Notes under the pieces: generated by a model
The model's input: the letters and a program-made list of their open reading frames with translations, nothing else
Told to the model about the DNA's origin: nothing
Database searches by the model: none
DNA from: Conus ventricosus
Taxonomy: Eukaryota > Mollusca > Gastropoda > Neogastropoda > Conidae
Direction of reading: 5' to 3'
Assembly (NCBI GenBank): GCA_018398815.1
Contig: CM031620.1
Location: 59,026,911-59,090,910, forward strand
Length of the DNA stretch: 64,000 bases
Program-made: the position numbers and the translations under genes
Shown here: positions 1 through 9,845 of the stretch, one piece after another
Numbering within the stretch: the stretch's first letter is position 1
How the letters are laid out: every line of letters begins with the position of its first letter

Positions 1-639
1 TTTGGAGTCTTGAGGTTTCTCACCCATGTAGGCTGCCATGTATTTTCTTAGATCCCACCACTTCTTATAACCAAACAAAGTTTGAGCAACCTACCACTTC
101 CAGCTCATACTTTTTTTTTTCCGCTGGTGGTGGTTTCATTGAAGAATTTGAATGCATGATTTCCTCAACACATAGCCTATCGGCAGATGAAAGCGTGACG
201 CCAAAAACTGTGTGTGCGCTGTTCGAATTACCAGTCGTTTATGGTTCAGTGACCTGTAAGTGACAGTTCATTAGAGGCCAGAATGCAAGTTGGTGGAATC
301 TATAAGAAGCATCATACGCTGGCATGCTTTAAACACAGGCACACCTAACTTAACAGTTGAGAAATTCCTGTCAGGTTTGTTTTTATCCATACAAACTGAT
401 TTTCCCAGGTTCATTATGAAAAGAAATATATGCAATGTAGGCCCACAGTTCTGTTTTTCTATACAGAAGTACAAGAACTGTATTGGTTATGATTGAAGGC
501 AGGACGTTTCCCTCGACGATCCTGTCCTCCCTTCCGTTACTCCTCTGTCTCCATGAAGATGATGTTCTAAGGGGCAGTCGGGGAAGCCATGCAGATCAGC
601 GAGAGCTAGGGTTATTCATAGGTGTTGTCTTCTCTTCAG
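1..639. other. Unassigned sequence, probably TIMELESS intron
   Basis: I see no exon with a recognisable protein here. The segment ends in a pyrimidine-rich tract and AG (638-639) that forms the acceptor of the first recognisable TIMELESS exon. Short open stretches on both strands at 270-700 show no family resemblance. Confidence 0.5.
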
Positions 640-721
640 AAACGCCAAAGTGGCTTGGACGGAAGATGAGGAGAACGAGTGATACGGCTGTTTGAGGACT
701 TCAGAGGGGCTGAAAACCCTG
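640..721 (+). CDS. TIMELESS: TIMELESS exon, first WT-EDEE module, with an apparent 1-base deletion
   Basis: After the acceptor ctcttcag the exon reads NAKVAWTEDEENE and then, one base out of frame, IRLFEDFRGAENP, up to a GTGAGC donor. The pattern W-T-x-E-E-x-x-E-L-x-x-L-F-E-x-F is the repeat found before the C-terminal region of vertebrate-type TIMELESS, a replication-fork protein that partners TIPIN. In the raw frame a TGA falls at 680-682; one missing base at about 679-680 accounts for it. With that base the exon would start in phase 2 and end in phase 1, matching the next exon. It is either a sequencing error or a disabling mutation. A second exon of the same type at 6019 is read the same way. 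Confidence 0.6.
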
Positions 722-951
722 GTGAGCTTGACAACAGTGACTTTGTAAGCTGTTGAGTGGAATGCGTTGGACTTAAATGTGGTTTAGGTGTAAAGCAGAG
801 ATTGCTTATTCATGAAATACATTTTGGAAAACATTCTTTTGTTGTTGTTGTTGTGTTCTTTCAGAGTTTTTATGAAAGGTTGTTTCCGTCATCTGAACTG
901 ATCGATGATTAGGATATTTGCCTGACATTTTTTAAAAGTGTTTGCCCATCA

Positions 952-2520
952 ACACCATGTTTCTGTCATACCCTGCCTCCCCTTGCAAAGGTCAACACAT
1001 TTATCAATGTTTCTGTCATACCCTGCCTCCCCTTGCAAAGGTCAACACATTTATCAATGTTTCTGTCATACCCTGCCTCCCCTTGCAAAGGTCAACACAT
1101 TTATCAATGTTTCTGTCGTACCCTGCCTCCCCTTGCAAAGGTCAACACATTTATCAATGTTTCTGTCGTACCCTGCCTCCCCTTGCAAAGGTCAACACAT
1201 TTATCAATGTTTCTGTCGTACCCTGCCTCCCCTTGCAAAGGTCAACACATTTATCAATGTTTCTGTCGTACCCTGCCTCCCCTTGCAAAGGTCAACACAT
1301 TTATCAATGTTTCTGTCGTACCCTGCCTCCCCTTGCAAAGGTCAACACATTTATCAATGTTTCTGTCGTACCCTGCCTCCCCTTGCAAAGGTCAACACAT
1401 TTATCAATGTTTCTGTCGTACCCTGCCTCCCCTTGCAAAGGTCAACACATTTATCAATGTTTCTGTCATACCCTGCCTCCCCTTGCAAAGGTCAACACAT
1501 TTATCAATGTTTCTGTCATACCCTGCCTCCCCTTGCAAAGGTCAACACATTTATCAATGTTTCTGTCATACCCTGCCTCCCCTTGCAAAGGTCAACACAT
1601 TTATCAATGTTTCTGTCGTACCCTGCCTCCCCTTGCAAAGGTCAACACATTTATCAATGTTTCTGTCATACCCTGCCTCCCCTTGCAAAGGTCAACCACA
1701 TTTATCAATGTTTCTGTCATACCCTGCCTCCCCTTGCAAAGGTCAACACATTTATCAATGTTTCTGTCGTACCCTGCCTCCCTTGCAAAGGTCAACACAT
1801 TTATCAATGTTTCTGTCTAAGTAACCTTCTGCGTCTCCCCCCTTGCAAAGGTCAACACATTTATCAATGTTTCTGTCGTACCCTGCCTCCCCTTGCAAAG
1901 GTCAACACATTTATCAATGTTTCTGTCGTACCCTGCCTCCCCTTGCAAAGGTCAACACATTTATCAATGTTTCTGTCGTACCCTGCCTCCCCTTGCAAAG
2001 GTCAACACATTTATCAATGTTTCTGTCGTACCCTGCCTCCCCTTGCAAAGGTCAACACATTTATCAATGTTTCTGTCATACCCTGCCTCCCCTTGCAAAG
2101 GTCAACACATTTATCAATGTTTCTGTCATACCCTGCCTCCCTTGCAAAGGTCAACACATTTATCAATGTTTCTGTCATACCCTGCCTCCCCTTGCAAAGG
2201 TCAACACATTTATCAATGTTTCTGTCTACCCTGCCTCCCCTTGCAAAGGTCAACACATTTATCAATGTTTCTGTCGTACCCTGCCTCCCCTTGCAAAGGT
2301 CAACACATTTATCAATGTTTCTGTCATACCCTGCCTCCCCTTGCAAAGGTCAACACATTTATCAATGTTTCTGTCATACCCTGCCTCCCCTTGCAAAGGT
2401 CAACACATTTATCAATGTTTCTGTCGTACCCTGCCTCCCCTTGCAAAGGTCAACACATTTATCAATGTTTCTGTCTACCCTGCCTCCCCTTGCAAAGGTC
2501 AACACATTTATCAATGTTTC
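952..2520. repeat. 50-bp minisatellite array (about 31 units)
   Basis: Head-to-tail 50-bp units contain TTTCTGTCATACCCTGCC and GGTCAACACATTTATCAATG, with a CATA/CGTA polymorphism in each unit. A few units lose 1-2 bases, and one at about 1816-1850 is diverged. Long open frames across it are a by-product of the stop-poor unit and are not genes. It lies in the intron between the TIMELESS exons at 640 and 4440. Confidence 0.95.
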
Positions 2521-3005
2521 AGCTAAACTATGCTGTAGACTTGTGCTTATGGTAAATGTATATGATTGCATCAGTGAGCGTGGGATGGTAAATGTACATG
2601 ATTGCATCAATGAGCGTAGGTTGTATATGAGTACAATCTCCTTGGTATATGATAAACATGCTTCTTTATATATATATGAAATATAAGGTGGTGTGTGTTT
2701 ATACATGCACATTTTTGATAGTCGTGTTTCTGTGTACAGTGCCATCCATACATTTAGCACGTACCATACATGCACTGCTCACAAGTGAGTTTGAAATTAG
2801 GCATGGATATGGTTAATTACAAATGTATGCATAAAGACAAACAGGACTCTGCATGCTTGTTGTCATGTTTCTACCGATAAACCTGAATACTTTTTTTCCC
2901 CCTGCAATATGACTGAATGTTCATGGGTAAAACCAAGACTGCTTGAACATTTTACTGCTGTACTCCCCAGAAGCGTCATTACTGTGTTGAAAAAGATCTT
3001 TTCTG
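2521..3005. other. Non-repetitive intron between two arrays
   Basis: AT-rich sequence with a short imperfect repeat (atgattgcatca twice at 2560-2610). I see no coding exon or RNA gene. Confidence 0.5.
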
Positions 3006-3890
3006 AACAGCCTGTGTTGGTCAGTGGGTCTGTTGACTGATGAAGACATTGCACATGCTGATGATGAGACATGGACAGACACTAAACAGCCTGTGTTGGT
3101 CAGTGGGTCGTTGGCTGTTGGAAGACATGGACATGACACTAAACAGCCTATGTGGTCAGTGGGTCTGTTGACTGATGAAGGACATGGACATGACACTAAA
3201 CAGCCTGTGTTGGTCAGTGGGTCAGTTGACTGATGAAGACATGGACACAGTGGACATGACACTAAACAGCCTGTGTTGGTCAGTGGGTCTGTTGACTGAT
3301 GAAGACAGGGACACAGTGGACATGACACTAAACAGCCTGTGTTGGTCAGTGGGTCGTTGACTGATGAAGACAGGGACACAGTGGACATGACACTAAACAG
3401 CCTGTGTTGGTCAGTGGGTCTGTTGACTGATGAAGACATGGACACGTGGACATGACACTAAACAGCCTGTGTTGGTCAGTGGTCAGTTGACTGATGAAGA
3501 CATGGACACGGTGGACATGATCTGAACAGCCTGTGTTGATCAGTGGGTCAGTTGACTGATGAAGACATGGACACGGTGGACATGATTCTAAACAGCCTGT
3601 ATTGGTCAGTGGGTCAGTTGACTGATGAAGACATGGACACAGTGGACATGACACTAAACAGCCTGTGTTGGTCAGTGGGTCAGTTGACTGATGAATGACA
3701 TGGACATGACACTAAACAGCCTGTGTTGGTCAGTGGGTCGTTGACTGATGAAGACATGGACACAGTGGACATGATAACAGCCTGTGTTGGTCAGTGGTTG
3801 TTGACTGAAGACATGGACAGGTGGACATGATTCTGAACAGCCTGTGTTGATCAGTGGTGTTGACTGATGAAGACATGGACACGTGTTGAC
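3006..3890. repeat. About 66-bp minisatellite array
   Basis: Repeats of CAGCCTGTGTTGGTCAGTGG followed by TTGACTGATGAAGACATGG and GGACATGACACTAAA. Unit length varies through loss of short internal blocks (for example acacagtggac). The TTGACTGATGAAGACATGGACAC part shades into the next array, so the two arrays share ancestry. Confidence 0.92.
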
Positions 3891-4432
3891 TGGTTGACAA
3901 CCTGTGTTGGTCAGTGGGTTGTTGACTGATGACAGAAATGGACACAGGTGTTGACTGGTGACAGAAATGGACACAGTGTTGACTGGTGACAGAAATGGAC
4001 ACGTGTTGACTGGTGACAGAAATGGACACGTGTTGACTGGTGACAGAAATGGACACAGTGTTGACTGGTGACAGAAATGGACACGGTGTTGACTGTGACA
4101 GAAATGGACACGTGTTGACTGGTGACAGAAATGGACACAGTGTTGACTGGTGACAGAAATGGACACAATGTTGACTGGTGACAGAAATTGGACACAGTGT
4201 TGACTGGTGATAGAAATGGACACAGTGTTGACTGGTGACAGAAATTGACAGTGTTGACTGATGATAGAAATGGACACAGTGTTGACTGGTGACAGAAATG
4301 GACACAGTGTTGACTGGTGACAGAAATGGACACAGTGTTGACTGGTGACAGAAATGGACACAGTGTTGACTGATGATAGAAATGGACATGGTGTTGACTG
4401 ATGATAGAAATGGACACAGTGGACATGATTCT
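3891..4432. repeat. 28-bp minisatellite array (about 18 units)
   Basis: Units of about 28 bp carry TGTTGACTGGTGACAGAAA and TGGACACAG. The array runs to within about 10 bases of the acceptor of the TIMELESS exon at 4440, so the branch point and polypyrimidine region of that intron lie in or beside repeat sequence. Confidence 0.93.
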
Positions 4433-4439
4433 GGGTCAG

Positions 4440-4533
4440 TGGACGGGTCGTCCAAGACACGAGGTCAGATCATCAGGCACCTGAAGGTTCTCCGCCTCAT
4501 CACCAGTGTCAAAGACCTTCGCCGGAAACCTGA
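4440..4533 (+). CDS. TIMELESS: TIMELESS exon (SSKTRGQIIRHLKVLRLITS region)
   Basis: Between the acceptor gggtcag and the donor GTGAGT the exon reads VDGSSKTRGQII, RHLKVLRLITSVKDLRRKPE. This corresponds to the KRTRxQV...LGL-xSVKDF segment that precedes the second WT-module in TIMELESS proteins. It enters in phase 1 (joining the G left by the exon at 640) and leaves in phase 2 (joining the G that starts the exon at 6019, giving E-S-V-R-V-W). The acceptor has a weak pyrimidine tract because a minisatellite runs up to it. About seven residues expected between the WT-module and this helix are missing, so a small exon or the true exon start may have been missed. Confidence 0.7.
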
Positions 4534-4599
4534 GTGAGTGTGAACCTTTGCCCGATGACAACGTGCACAAGGTCTTCTTAGGCTGCTGTTGACATGTTT

Positions 4600-4855
4600 G
4601 AAGAATCTTGCTGGCATGGCTAGTTATATGAAAGCTTTGGATGTAGATGTTGAAGAATCTTGCTGGCACTGGCATAGTTATCTGAAAGCTTTGGATGTAG
4701 ATGTTGAAGAATCTTGCTGGCACTGGCATAGTTATCTGAAAGCTTTGGATGTAGATGTTGAAGAATCTTGCTGGCACTGGCATAGTTATATGAAAGCTTT
4801 GGATGTAGATGTTGAAGAATCTTGCTGGTACTGGCATAGTTATATGAAAGCTTTT
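4600..4855. repeat. 54-bp minisatellite (about 5 units)
   Basis: Five near-identical units contain GAAGAATCTTGCTGGCACTG and GAAAGCTTTGGATGTAGATG. They begin about 65 bases after the splice donor of the preceding TIMELESS exon. Confidence 0.93.
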
Positions 4856-5867
4856 CAGTGGGGTTCTTGCCTTTTTTTCCCTTCTTTTCTTGCCCTTCCT
4901 CTTTTTTTCTTTTTCTTTTTTTTTTTGTTCAATTTTTCAAATATGTCTTCACCCAACTTTAAATAAAAAATAGAAAAAGAATTTAAATGAAAAAATGAAA
5001 TTAAAAAAAAAAGAAAATGACAAGGTTAGCGCTTTCCCTTTGAATACATGTGGAGCTAGTGTTTCCATGTGTAGCAGCATTGTTTATGTTTGCATGATTG
5101 CTTTCATAGCATGTATAATAGTTGCTCTTTTTTTTCTTTCTGTGTGGAATTTCTGATTGAAGATGGTAACTGGAATTTTTTTGATAGGTACATTCAATTT
5201 AATACCTACGGTTAGTTTTAGATTTGGTACATACGCTTGTAATACAGACAACAAGTTTTAAGGTTGAAAAAAAAAAAAAAAAAGAAACTGTGCGTGTTGC
5301 ATTGCACTCAGACTGTGCCGTCCAGTGCTGTGTGCCTTGAAAGCCCTTAAAAATCCGGCTTTTGCCCATAGGTCATTAAAAACAGCTTAAATTTCGTCAC
5401 TGCCAATGATTTTGAATAAAGTCTGTGCATAATCTTGAGTCTGTTGAAAAGAAATTCAGTTGGAAAAAAAAAAGTATGAAAGTAAAGGCAGTTGACCGAC
5501 AATCTCGCTGATAAATCGATTGCTACCGGTAAAAACACTGGAGTTACTGGCCTTCATAGAGCCTGCGTACATGATAGAATGATCCACCGTTTTGAAATTG
5601 GGACGCCAGCGTGTCGGGGAAGTGTTCATTTAACATTGTTTGGCTGGAAAAAGAAGAGTACAAAGAACGGTTGCAGGCAGACTCCAGGTGGAGACAAAAG
5701 TAAGGCCTTTTGCCGCACATGCTGAAAGGTCCTTGACAATGAATAATTTGGTTTGTGTCAGTATTTCATGATTATTTTTCTTAAAATTATCCTTGAAATA
5801 AGTTCTAGAATTTTTTTAAGTTCTTAAAAAGTCCTGTATGAACCCTGGTGGATGTCCTGACATTGTT
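4856..5867. other. Intron with a hAT-like terminal sequence
   Basis: AT-rich intron with poly-T and poly-A runs and no recognised gene. GTCCTGTATGAACCCTG at 5831-5847 looks like the outward end of a CAGGGTTCATAC-type hAT element (its complement begins CAGGGTTCATACAGGAC). No matching left end was found nearby, so this may be a solo or decayed element. Confidence 0.35.
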
Positions 5868-6010
5868 GTGTGTGACCTTGACATGGTGTGTGTCCTGATG
5901 TGATAATGGTCACATTGAAATGGTGTGTGTCCTGATGTTGTGATAATGGTCACATTGAAATGGTGGGTGTCCTGATGTTATATGTGTCACATTGACATGG
6001 TGGTCGTGTC
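5868..6010. repeat. Short degenerate tandem repeat
   Basis: Three to four imperfect units of GTGTCCTGATGTTGTGATAA plus GGTCACATTGAAATGGTG, directly upstream of the acceptor of the exon at 6019. Confidence 0.8.
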
Positions 6011-6018
6011 CTGAGCAG

Positions 6019-6091
6019 GTCTGTGCGCGTGTGGACTGCTGACGATGAACAAGAACTGCGGACGCCTTCCGCACATACAAAGATTCCTATG
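6019..6091 (+). CDS. TIMELESS: TIMELESS exon, second WT-module, with an apparent 1-base deletion
   Basis: The exon follows gtcctgagcag and ends at a GTAGGT donor. It reads SVRVWTADDEQELRT in one frame and FRTYKDSY in the next, split at about 6062-6066. The combined pattern W-T-x-D-D-E-x-E-L...F-x-x-Y-K-D-S-Y-D matches the second WT-module of TIMELESS (LWTGEEE...FEEFRDSDD type). The tail joins in phase 1 to the AT that starts the exon at 9626, restoring D-P-L-T-N-I-L. As written, the exon carries a one-base loss. The homologous spot in the exon at 640 has the same defect, which raises the possibility of consensus errors in this part of the assembly. Confidence 0.68.
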
Positions 6092-6235
6092 GTAGGTGAA
6101 ATGGTTCTCTGCTTGTTGTTGACCAAGCATCATTGTATGTTTTTTCCATTTCTAGACACTTCACTATGTTGATGAAGATGGTCAGTCATTTCTTAAGCCA
6201 AGACAGCCAGTGCCAATTTCTGCACAGAATTGTTG

Positions 6236-6262
6236 CAGGGTGCGAACAGTCCTTAAAAAGTC
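6236..6262. mobile_element. Possible hAT-type terminus
   Basis: CAGGGTGCGAACAGTCCTTA followed by AAAAGTCC resembles the CAGGG-start termini of hAT elements and the sequence at 5831-5847 in opposite orientation. The other end was not located. Confidence 0.3.
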
Positions 6263-6657
6263 CTTAAGTTTGGGGTCCACATTTCACAGCCTTGAAAGTC
6301 CTTGAAGATCAGACTTTTCAAGGTCCTTTAATCATGCTTAAATTTTGTTATTATTGTTTATTCGGAAAAGAAATATTTCTGTCAGGTGTTGCGAGTTTTT
6401 AGTTCTGAGTTTTTAGAGAAAAAATGTGTAAGAAAAACAAACAAACAAAAAAGATCATCTTGAAGGCAAACCAGATTCCCATCCGTCAAGAGATGCAACA
6501 AGCCCAGACGAACACAATCCTGTCCAGTGCTTCTATCCTTGACTTCTTTTCAGCAAAACTCTTTGAACCCTTGCATGCTGCCGTTCAAACCGTGCCACCG
6601 GCAGTGTCAGTGTCTGGGGCATCTTGTGGCTGTCTCTGTGCAGCACGTCATGCTGTC

Positions 6658-7395
6658 ATGCCGAAGCGGACGAGAGAGACTTTGCGCTGGGCAGTGTTAG
6701 CGCCGATGTGGAGGAGGGTGGGCGGTGCGGCATCGGGTCTGCTCCTGTCTTGCCTGTTCTGGGGCAGCCTGCTTCTCCTGTGTGGCGACGTGGAGACCAA
6801 CCCAGGACCCAACACCAGGGACACCTCCACACAGACACGTCTGACCAGCGCCAGATCCAGAGTCGGCATGGAGCGACCAGACGACCCTCTGGCAGGGAGA
6901 GAGCCTCTGGCAGCGAGAGAGCCTCTGGCAGGGAGAGAGCCTCTGGCAGCGAGAGAGCCTCCAGCAGCGAGAGAGCCTCTGGTAGGGAGAGAGCCTCTGG
7001 CAGCGAGAGAGCCTCTGGCAGCGAGAGAGCCTCTGGCAGGGAGAGAGCCTCCAGCAGCAAGAGAGCCTCTGGCAGGGAGAGAGCCTCTGGTAGGGAGAGA
7101 GCCTCTGGCAGCGAGAGAGCCTCTGGCAGCGAGAGAGCCTCTGGCAGGGAGAGAGCCGCCATGGTCTGAGGTGATGGATGTGCTGGACGCCATGATGACC
7201 ATGATGGGCACCGCGTGGACGGAGATGCGAGGACAGGTCACTGACCTCCGTAAGAAAACCCACGACCTCCTGTGGAGGAACAAGTACCAGACCAAGAAGC
7301 TGGAAGTGCTGAAGAAGAAGACAGAGGACCTGGAGGTCTGGTCCATCCGTTTGCTGGTCTATGGATTGCAGAGGAAGAAAGGTACACAACGATGA
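6658..7395 (+). CDS. Retrotransposon-type ORF with a 2A-like motif, hexapeptide repeats and coiled coil
   Basis: The ORF stays open upstream to 6424, but the ATG at 6658 (MPKRTRETLRWAV) is preferred because the sequence before it is low in family resemblance. From 6658: a basic N-terminus, a hydrophobic stretch at about residues 24-41, then CGDVETNPGP at residues 42-51. That is the D-V/I-E-x-N-P-G-P signature of 2A-like ribosome-skipping sequences. In animals these are known from the N-termini of non-LTR retrotransposon ORFs (CR1/L1-like, notably in sea urchins) and from some NLR genes. Next come about 14 copies of a hexapeptide (REPLAG/REPLAA/REPPAA), then a charged helical segment (MRGQVTDLRKKTHDLL) likely to form a coiled coil. 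No reverse transcriptase or endonuclease follows, so this looks like a 5' fragment or ORF1 remnant within the TIMELESS intron. Activity of the 2A is inferred. Confidence 0.6.
   Translation: MPKRTRETLRWAVLAPMWRRVGGAASGLLLSCLFWGSLLLLCGDVETNPGPNTRDTSTQTRLTSARSRVGMERPDDPLAGREPLAAREPLAGREPLAAREPPAAREPLVGREPLAAREPLAAREPLAGREPPAAREPLAGREPLVGREPLAAREPLAAREPLAGREPPWSEVMDVLDAMMTMMGTAWTEMRGQVTDLRKKTHDLLWRNKYQTKKLEVLKKKTEDLEVWSIRLLVYGLQRKKGTQR
6887..7160. repeat. 18-bp in-frame minisatellite
   Basis: About 15 copies of an 18-bp unit (CTGGCAGSGAGAGAGCCT type), all multiples of three, inside the 2A-containing ORF. It stays open in several frames on both strands, which produces shadow ORFs. Confidence 0.92.
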
Positions 7396-8740
7396 TGTTC
7401 ATCTGCACAGTTTAGGGGATTTCTCCTCGTTTCTGTGGCAGAGAGCCTCAAAACAATTTGGATCTGAAGAAAAAAATCGAAAAGGCAAAATGATTATTGC
7501 ACATATGGCTGAATTGTAAGTCAGATTAAGGAGCAGGTAGGGGCAAAAACAGAAATGTTTGTTGTAACACAGGAGATATAAACATATTGGTAGGGTTTTT
7601 TGTTTGTTTCAAATGCTTGCATCAACGAATCAGGTCATCAGAGAAAATGAATTTTTTTTTTTTTTTTTTTTTTTTGCTGAAGTGCATGTGATTGTGTGAT
7701 AAATGGGAATTTCAGGTTTTAGTGGTACGCAGGCAAATTGATGACGTCATTAAAGGAAGTATTTTTGTAAAACAAAATAAAGTGAAGCCAAAAAAAAAAT
7801 TTTTTTAAAAAAAGAACAAAACAGTATCCTGCCTGGAAATACAACTGCCGTAGCTTGAATTTTTTGCATTTTTGAGATTTTTAGTGTACTCTAAGAGCGG
7901 GCCAAGGGACGTAACGTAGCCAAGTTCCAATCACATTATCCTAAAAAGAAACATGTTGTAATCAAAATACTTGTACCGTAACTCAGCTCGCAGTATATGC
8001 TGTGGGGATGATTTTCAGTTTTTTTCATCTCCTGTAAAATTTGATTTTCAGGCTTACGGCAGTTGTACTTCTGGGCAGCAAGTTGAACCATGCATGCACA
8101 CAAGGCTTGTCTTTTCCCAAGCAGATCAAGTCAGACTTGTATACCCAAATGATTTTGATGTGTTTTGAACATGTTTGGTGAAATGCAATGGATTTGACAA
8201 ACTGGATAAAGAAAAATGTTGAGGGGAAAAAAGAGCTAGAGAGATAAAGTTCTTAAGAGGTAATTGCACTCGCAGTATGTAGCCATTATGTTGTCTTTGT
8301 GTGTTGAATCTGGGACGCTTTGACCAAAGAACGACAGCTCTTTTGGATGAAATGATTTCTCGTTGTTTCATAGTCTTCGAGAACTTTGCGATACTTTGGA
8401 ACAATAAGGAGTCATACAGGCCCTGAAATTGAAGGAAAAAGATGGTGAGAGAGCATGGATCTGTGCCAAAATATGATGATGAATCAGGTTGGAAGGTAGT
8501 TTGTGTTAAGAGAAACTGTTTACACTGTAGTTCTACTGTAGCATGTAAAGCTTAGAAAACAAATCAACAGTGATGAAAAGGATTTGTTAATTTTATTTCA
8601 AAAGAGGTCGATATCACAAAATGAGAAGTAAATTTGATAAAGGTGACTGGTCAGTGTTGAATTCTGTGGGAATCGATCGCACCTGGAAAGGTAACATTCT
8701 GAAACTGTGTGGAGCAAAACATTCCGGAAGTTGAAGCCAA
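7396..8740. other. TIMELESS intron, no gene recognised
   Basis: AT-rich sequence with a T20+ run at 7650-7675 and an AATAAA at about 7775 that could be the polyadenylation signal of the upstream retrotransposon remnant. I recognise no exon, RNA gene or terminal inverted repeat. Confidence 0.5.
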
Positions 8741-9000
8741 ACCTGAACCTCTCGCTTGTCGTGAGAAGGAGGTGGGTGGGTGGGTGGTGTCCAGCATGTG
8801 CTGGACGAGAGCAGGCGCACGTGAACACCGTCAGAACGATTCAGCGTCAGTGCAGTGACTCCTGTGGCAGGTTGCCTCATGGTGATCGATGCTGATTGCT
8901 GTGTGTGGACAGCGGTGCTGGGATTGTGCTGTATGTGGCTGTGCCAGGGAGAGCTGGAATGTGCAGCATGGGAATCGTGCCAGAGAGGGAACATGGAAAG
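8741..9000 (+). repeat. Dispersed repeat family member (GGTTGCCTCATG family)
   Basis: Shares blocks with 37900-38100 and, inverted, with 38130-38440: an AGCAGGCGCACGTGAACACC-like block, GCAGTGCAGTG, GGCAGGTTGCCTCATG, and GTGGACAGCGGTGCTGG-like. Partial 3' copies at 11865-11950 and 24295-24375 run into A-rich tails, suggesting a retroposed (SINE-like) family. No A/B boxes were identified in it. Confidence 0.55.
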
Positions 9001-9013
9001 TGACCACCATATA

Positions 9014-9015
9014 CC

Positions 9016-9071
<56 letters not shown>
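9014..9071. repeat. Poly-C plus (CA)n microsatellite
   Basis: A run of about 18 C followed by about 19 CA dinucleotides. Confidence 0.97.
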
Positions 9072-9074
<3 letters not shown>

Positions 9075-9239
9075 GAAAACTTAAAAGTAAGTAGACATTG
9101 TGAGGAAGTTTGGCGCAAATTCACGATGATCAGGGACGTTAACAACTTGGAGCAAAGATCACTATGAGAATTAGGCACACTCGCTGTTTTCATGAAGAAT
9201 TTTGGAAGACAAACAAACATCTGCTTCTCTTTCTTGGTT

Positions 9240-9497
9240 ATTTTCAGCGGGTTTTTTTCCCCCGCTTGACTTATACAGACAGCTGCAGTATTGCTCAGGA
9301 AAGCAGAGCTGTGCTGTCCAGCAGGCAACCATTGGATGGGTGGAACCTGACGTATGGTATCATGACGCACACTCTCAACTCTAGACAGAAGCTGGGCAGG
9401 GCTGGAAAATTCCTCTGATGATTGGCTCTGATGGGACTGGAACCCATGACTTCCGGGCCTGCAGTCTGTGATAGTGACCACTGCACCACAGGGGCTG
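9240..9497 (-). mobile_element. tRNA-derived SINE, minus strand
   Basis: On the minus strand, starting near 9497, the sequence reads CCCCTGTGGTGCAGTGGTC (A-box like) and, about 30 bases on, GGGTTCCAGTCCC (B box), the spacing of a tRNA-derived Pol III promoter. A body of about 180 bp follows. The 3' end has a GCGGG...CCCGC hairpin around an A7 run (about 9249-9265). No clear target duplication was seen. It is a SINE copy rather than a functional tRNA gene because the acceptor stem does not close. Confidence 0.6.
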
Positions 9498-9625
9498 ACT
9501 TGTACCTGTTGTCAGTGTGTTGTGATGTGTGGATGGTTCATCATAAGGCAAATGTGATATGTGCGTGTCGCATATTTCCTGATGCTGTTGAGTGTTACTG
9601 GCTTCACCCACGATTTCTGTGTCAG

Positions 9626-9835
9626 ATCCCTTGACCAACATCCTGGAAAGTCTGTCCAAGAAGAGGTCGAAGGTCAAGGTGACCGAGAAGCTGCTGGCCA
9701 TGGGCGTGGTGGAGGACAAGAAACAACTCTACAAGAAACGACGCGGAAAGTCGAGGGGCGACGAGGGCGGGACAGAACGTCGGGCTGGCAGCGACGATGA
9801 AGATGACAGTTGTGATGAAAGGCACGTGGGATCAG
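9626..9835 (+). CDS. TIMELESS: TIMELESS exon (KKRSKVKVTEKLLAMGVVED)
   Basis: The acceptor gtgtcag precedes DPLTNILESLSKKRSK, VKVTEKLLAMGVVEDKK, QLYKKRRGKSR, then an acidic tail ending RHVGS at a GTGAGC donor. This is the best-conserved segment in the window. It matches the TIMELESS helix I-x-x-x-L-x-x-K-R-S-x-x-x-V...LL-A-L-G-L-V-x-x-x-x-x-L-Y-K-K-R. TIMELESS works in the nucleus with TIPIN at replication forks (fork protection, S-phase checkpoint). The exon enters and leaves in phase 1. It is intact and has no second copy in the window, because the duplicated segment starts just downstream. Confidence 0.88.
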
Positions 9836-9845
9836 GTGAGCCATT

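Noticed and set aside
938..2686. 582-codon open frame across the 50-bp array
   Set aside because: Pure shadow of the tandem repeat. It is open in several frames and has no protein-like composition.
1000..4430. CRISPR-like arrays
   Set aside because: Head-to-tail tandem repeats with no unique spacers, in an animal genome.
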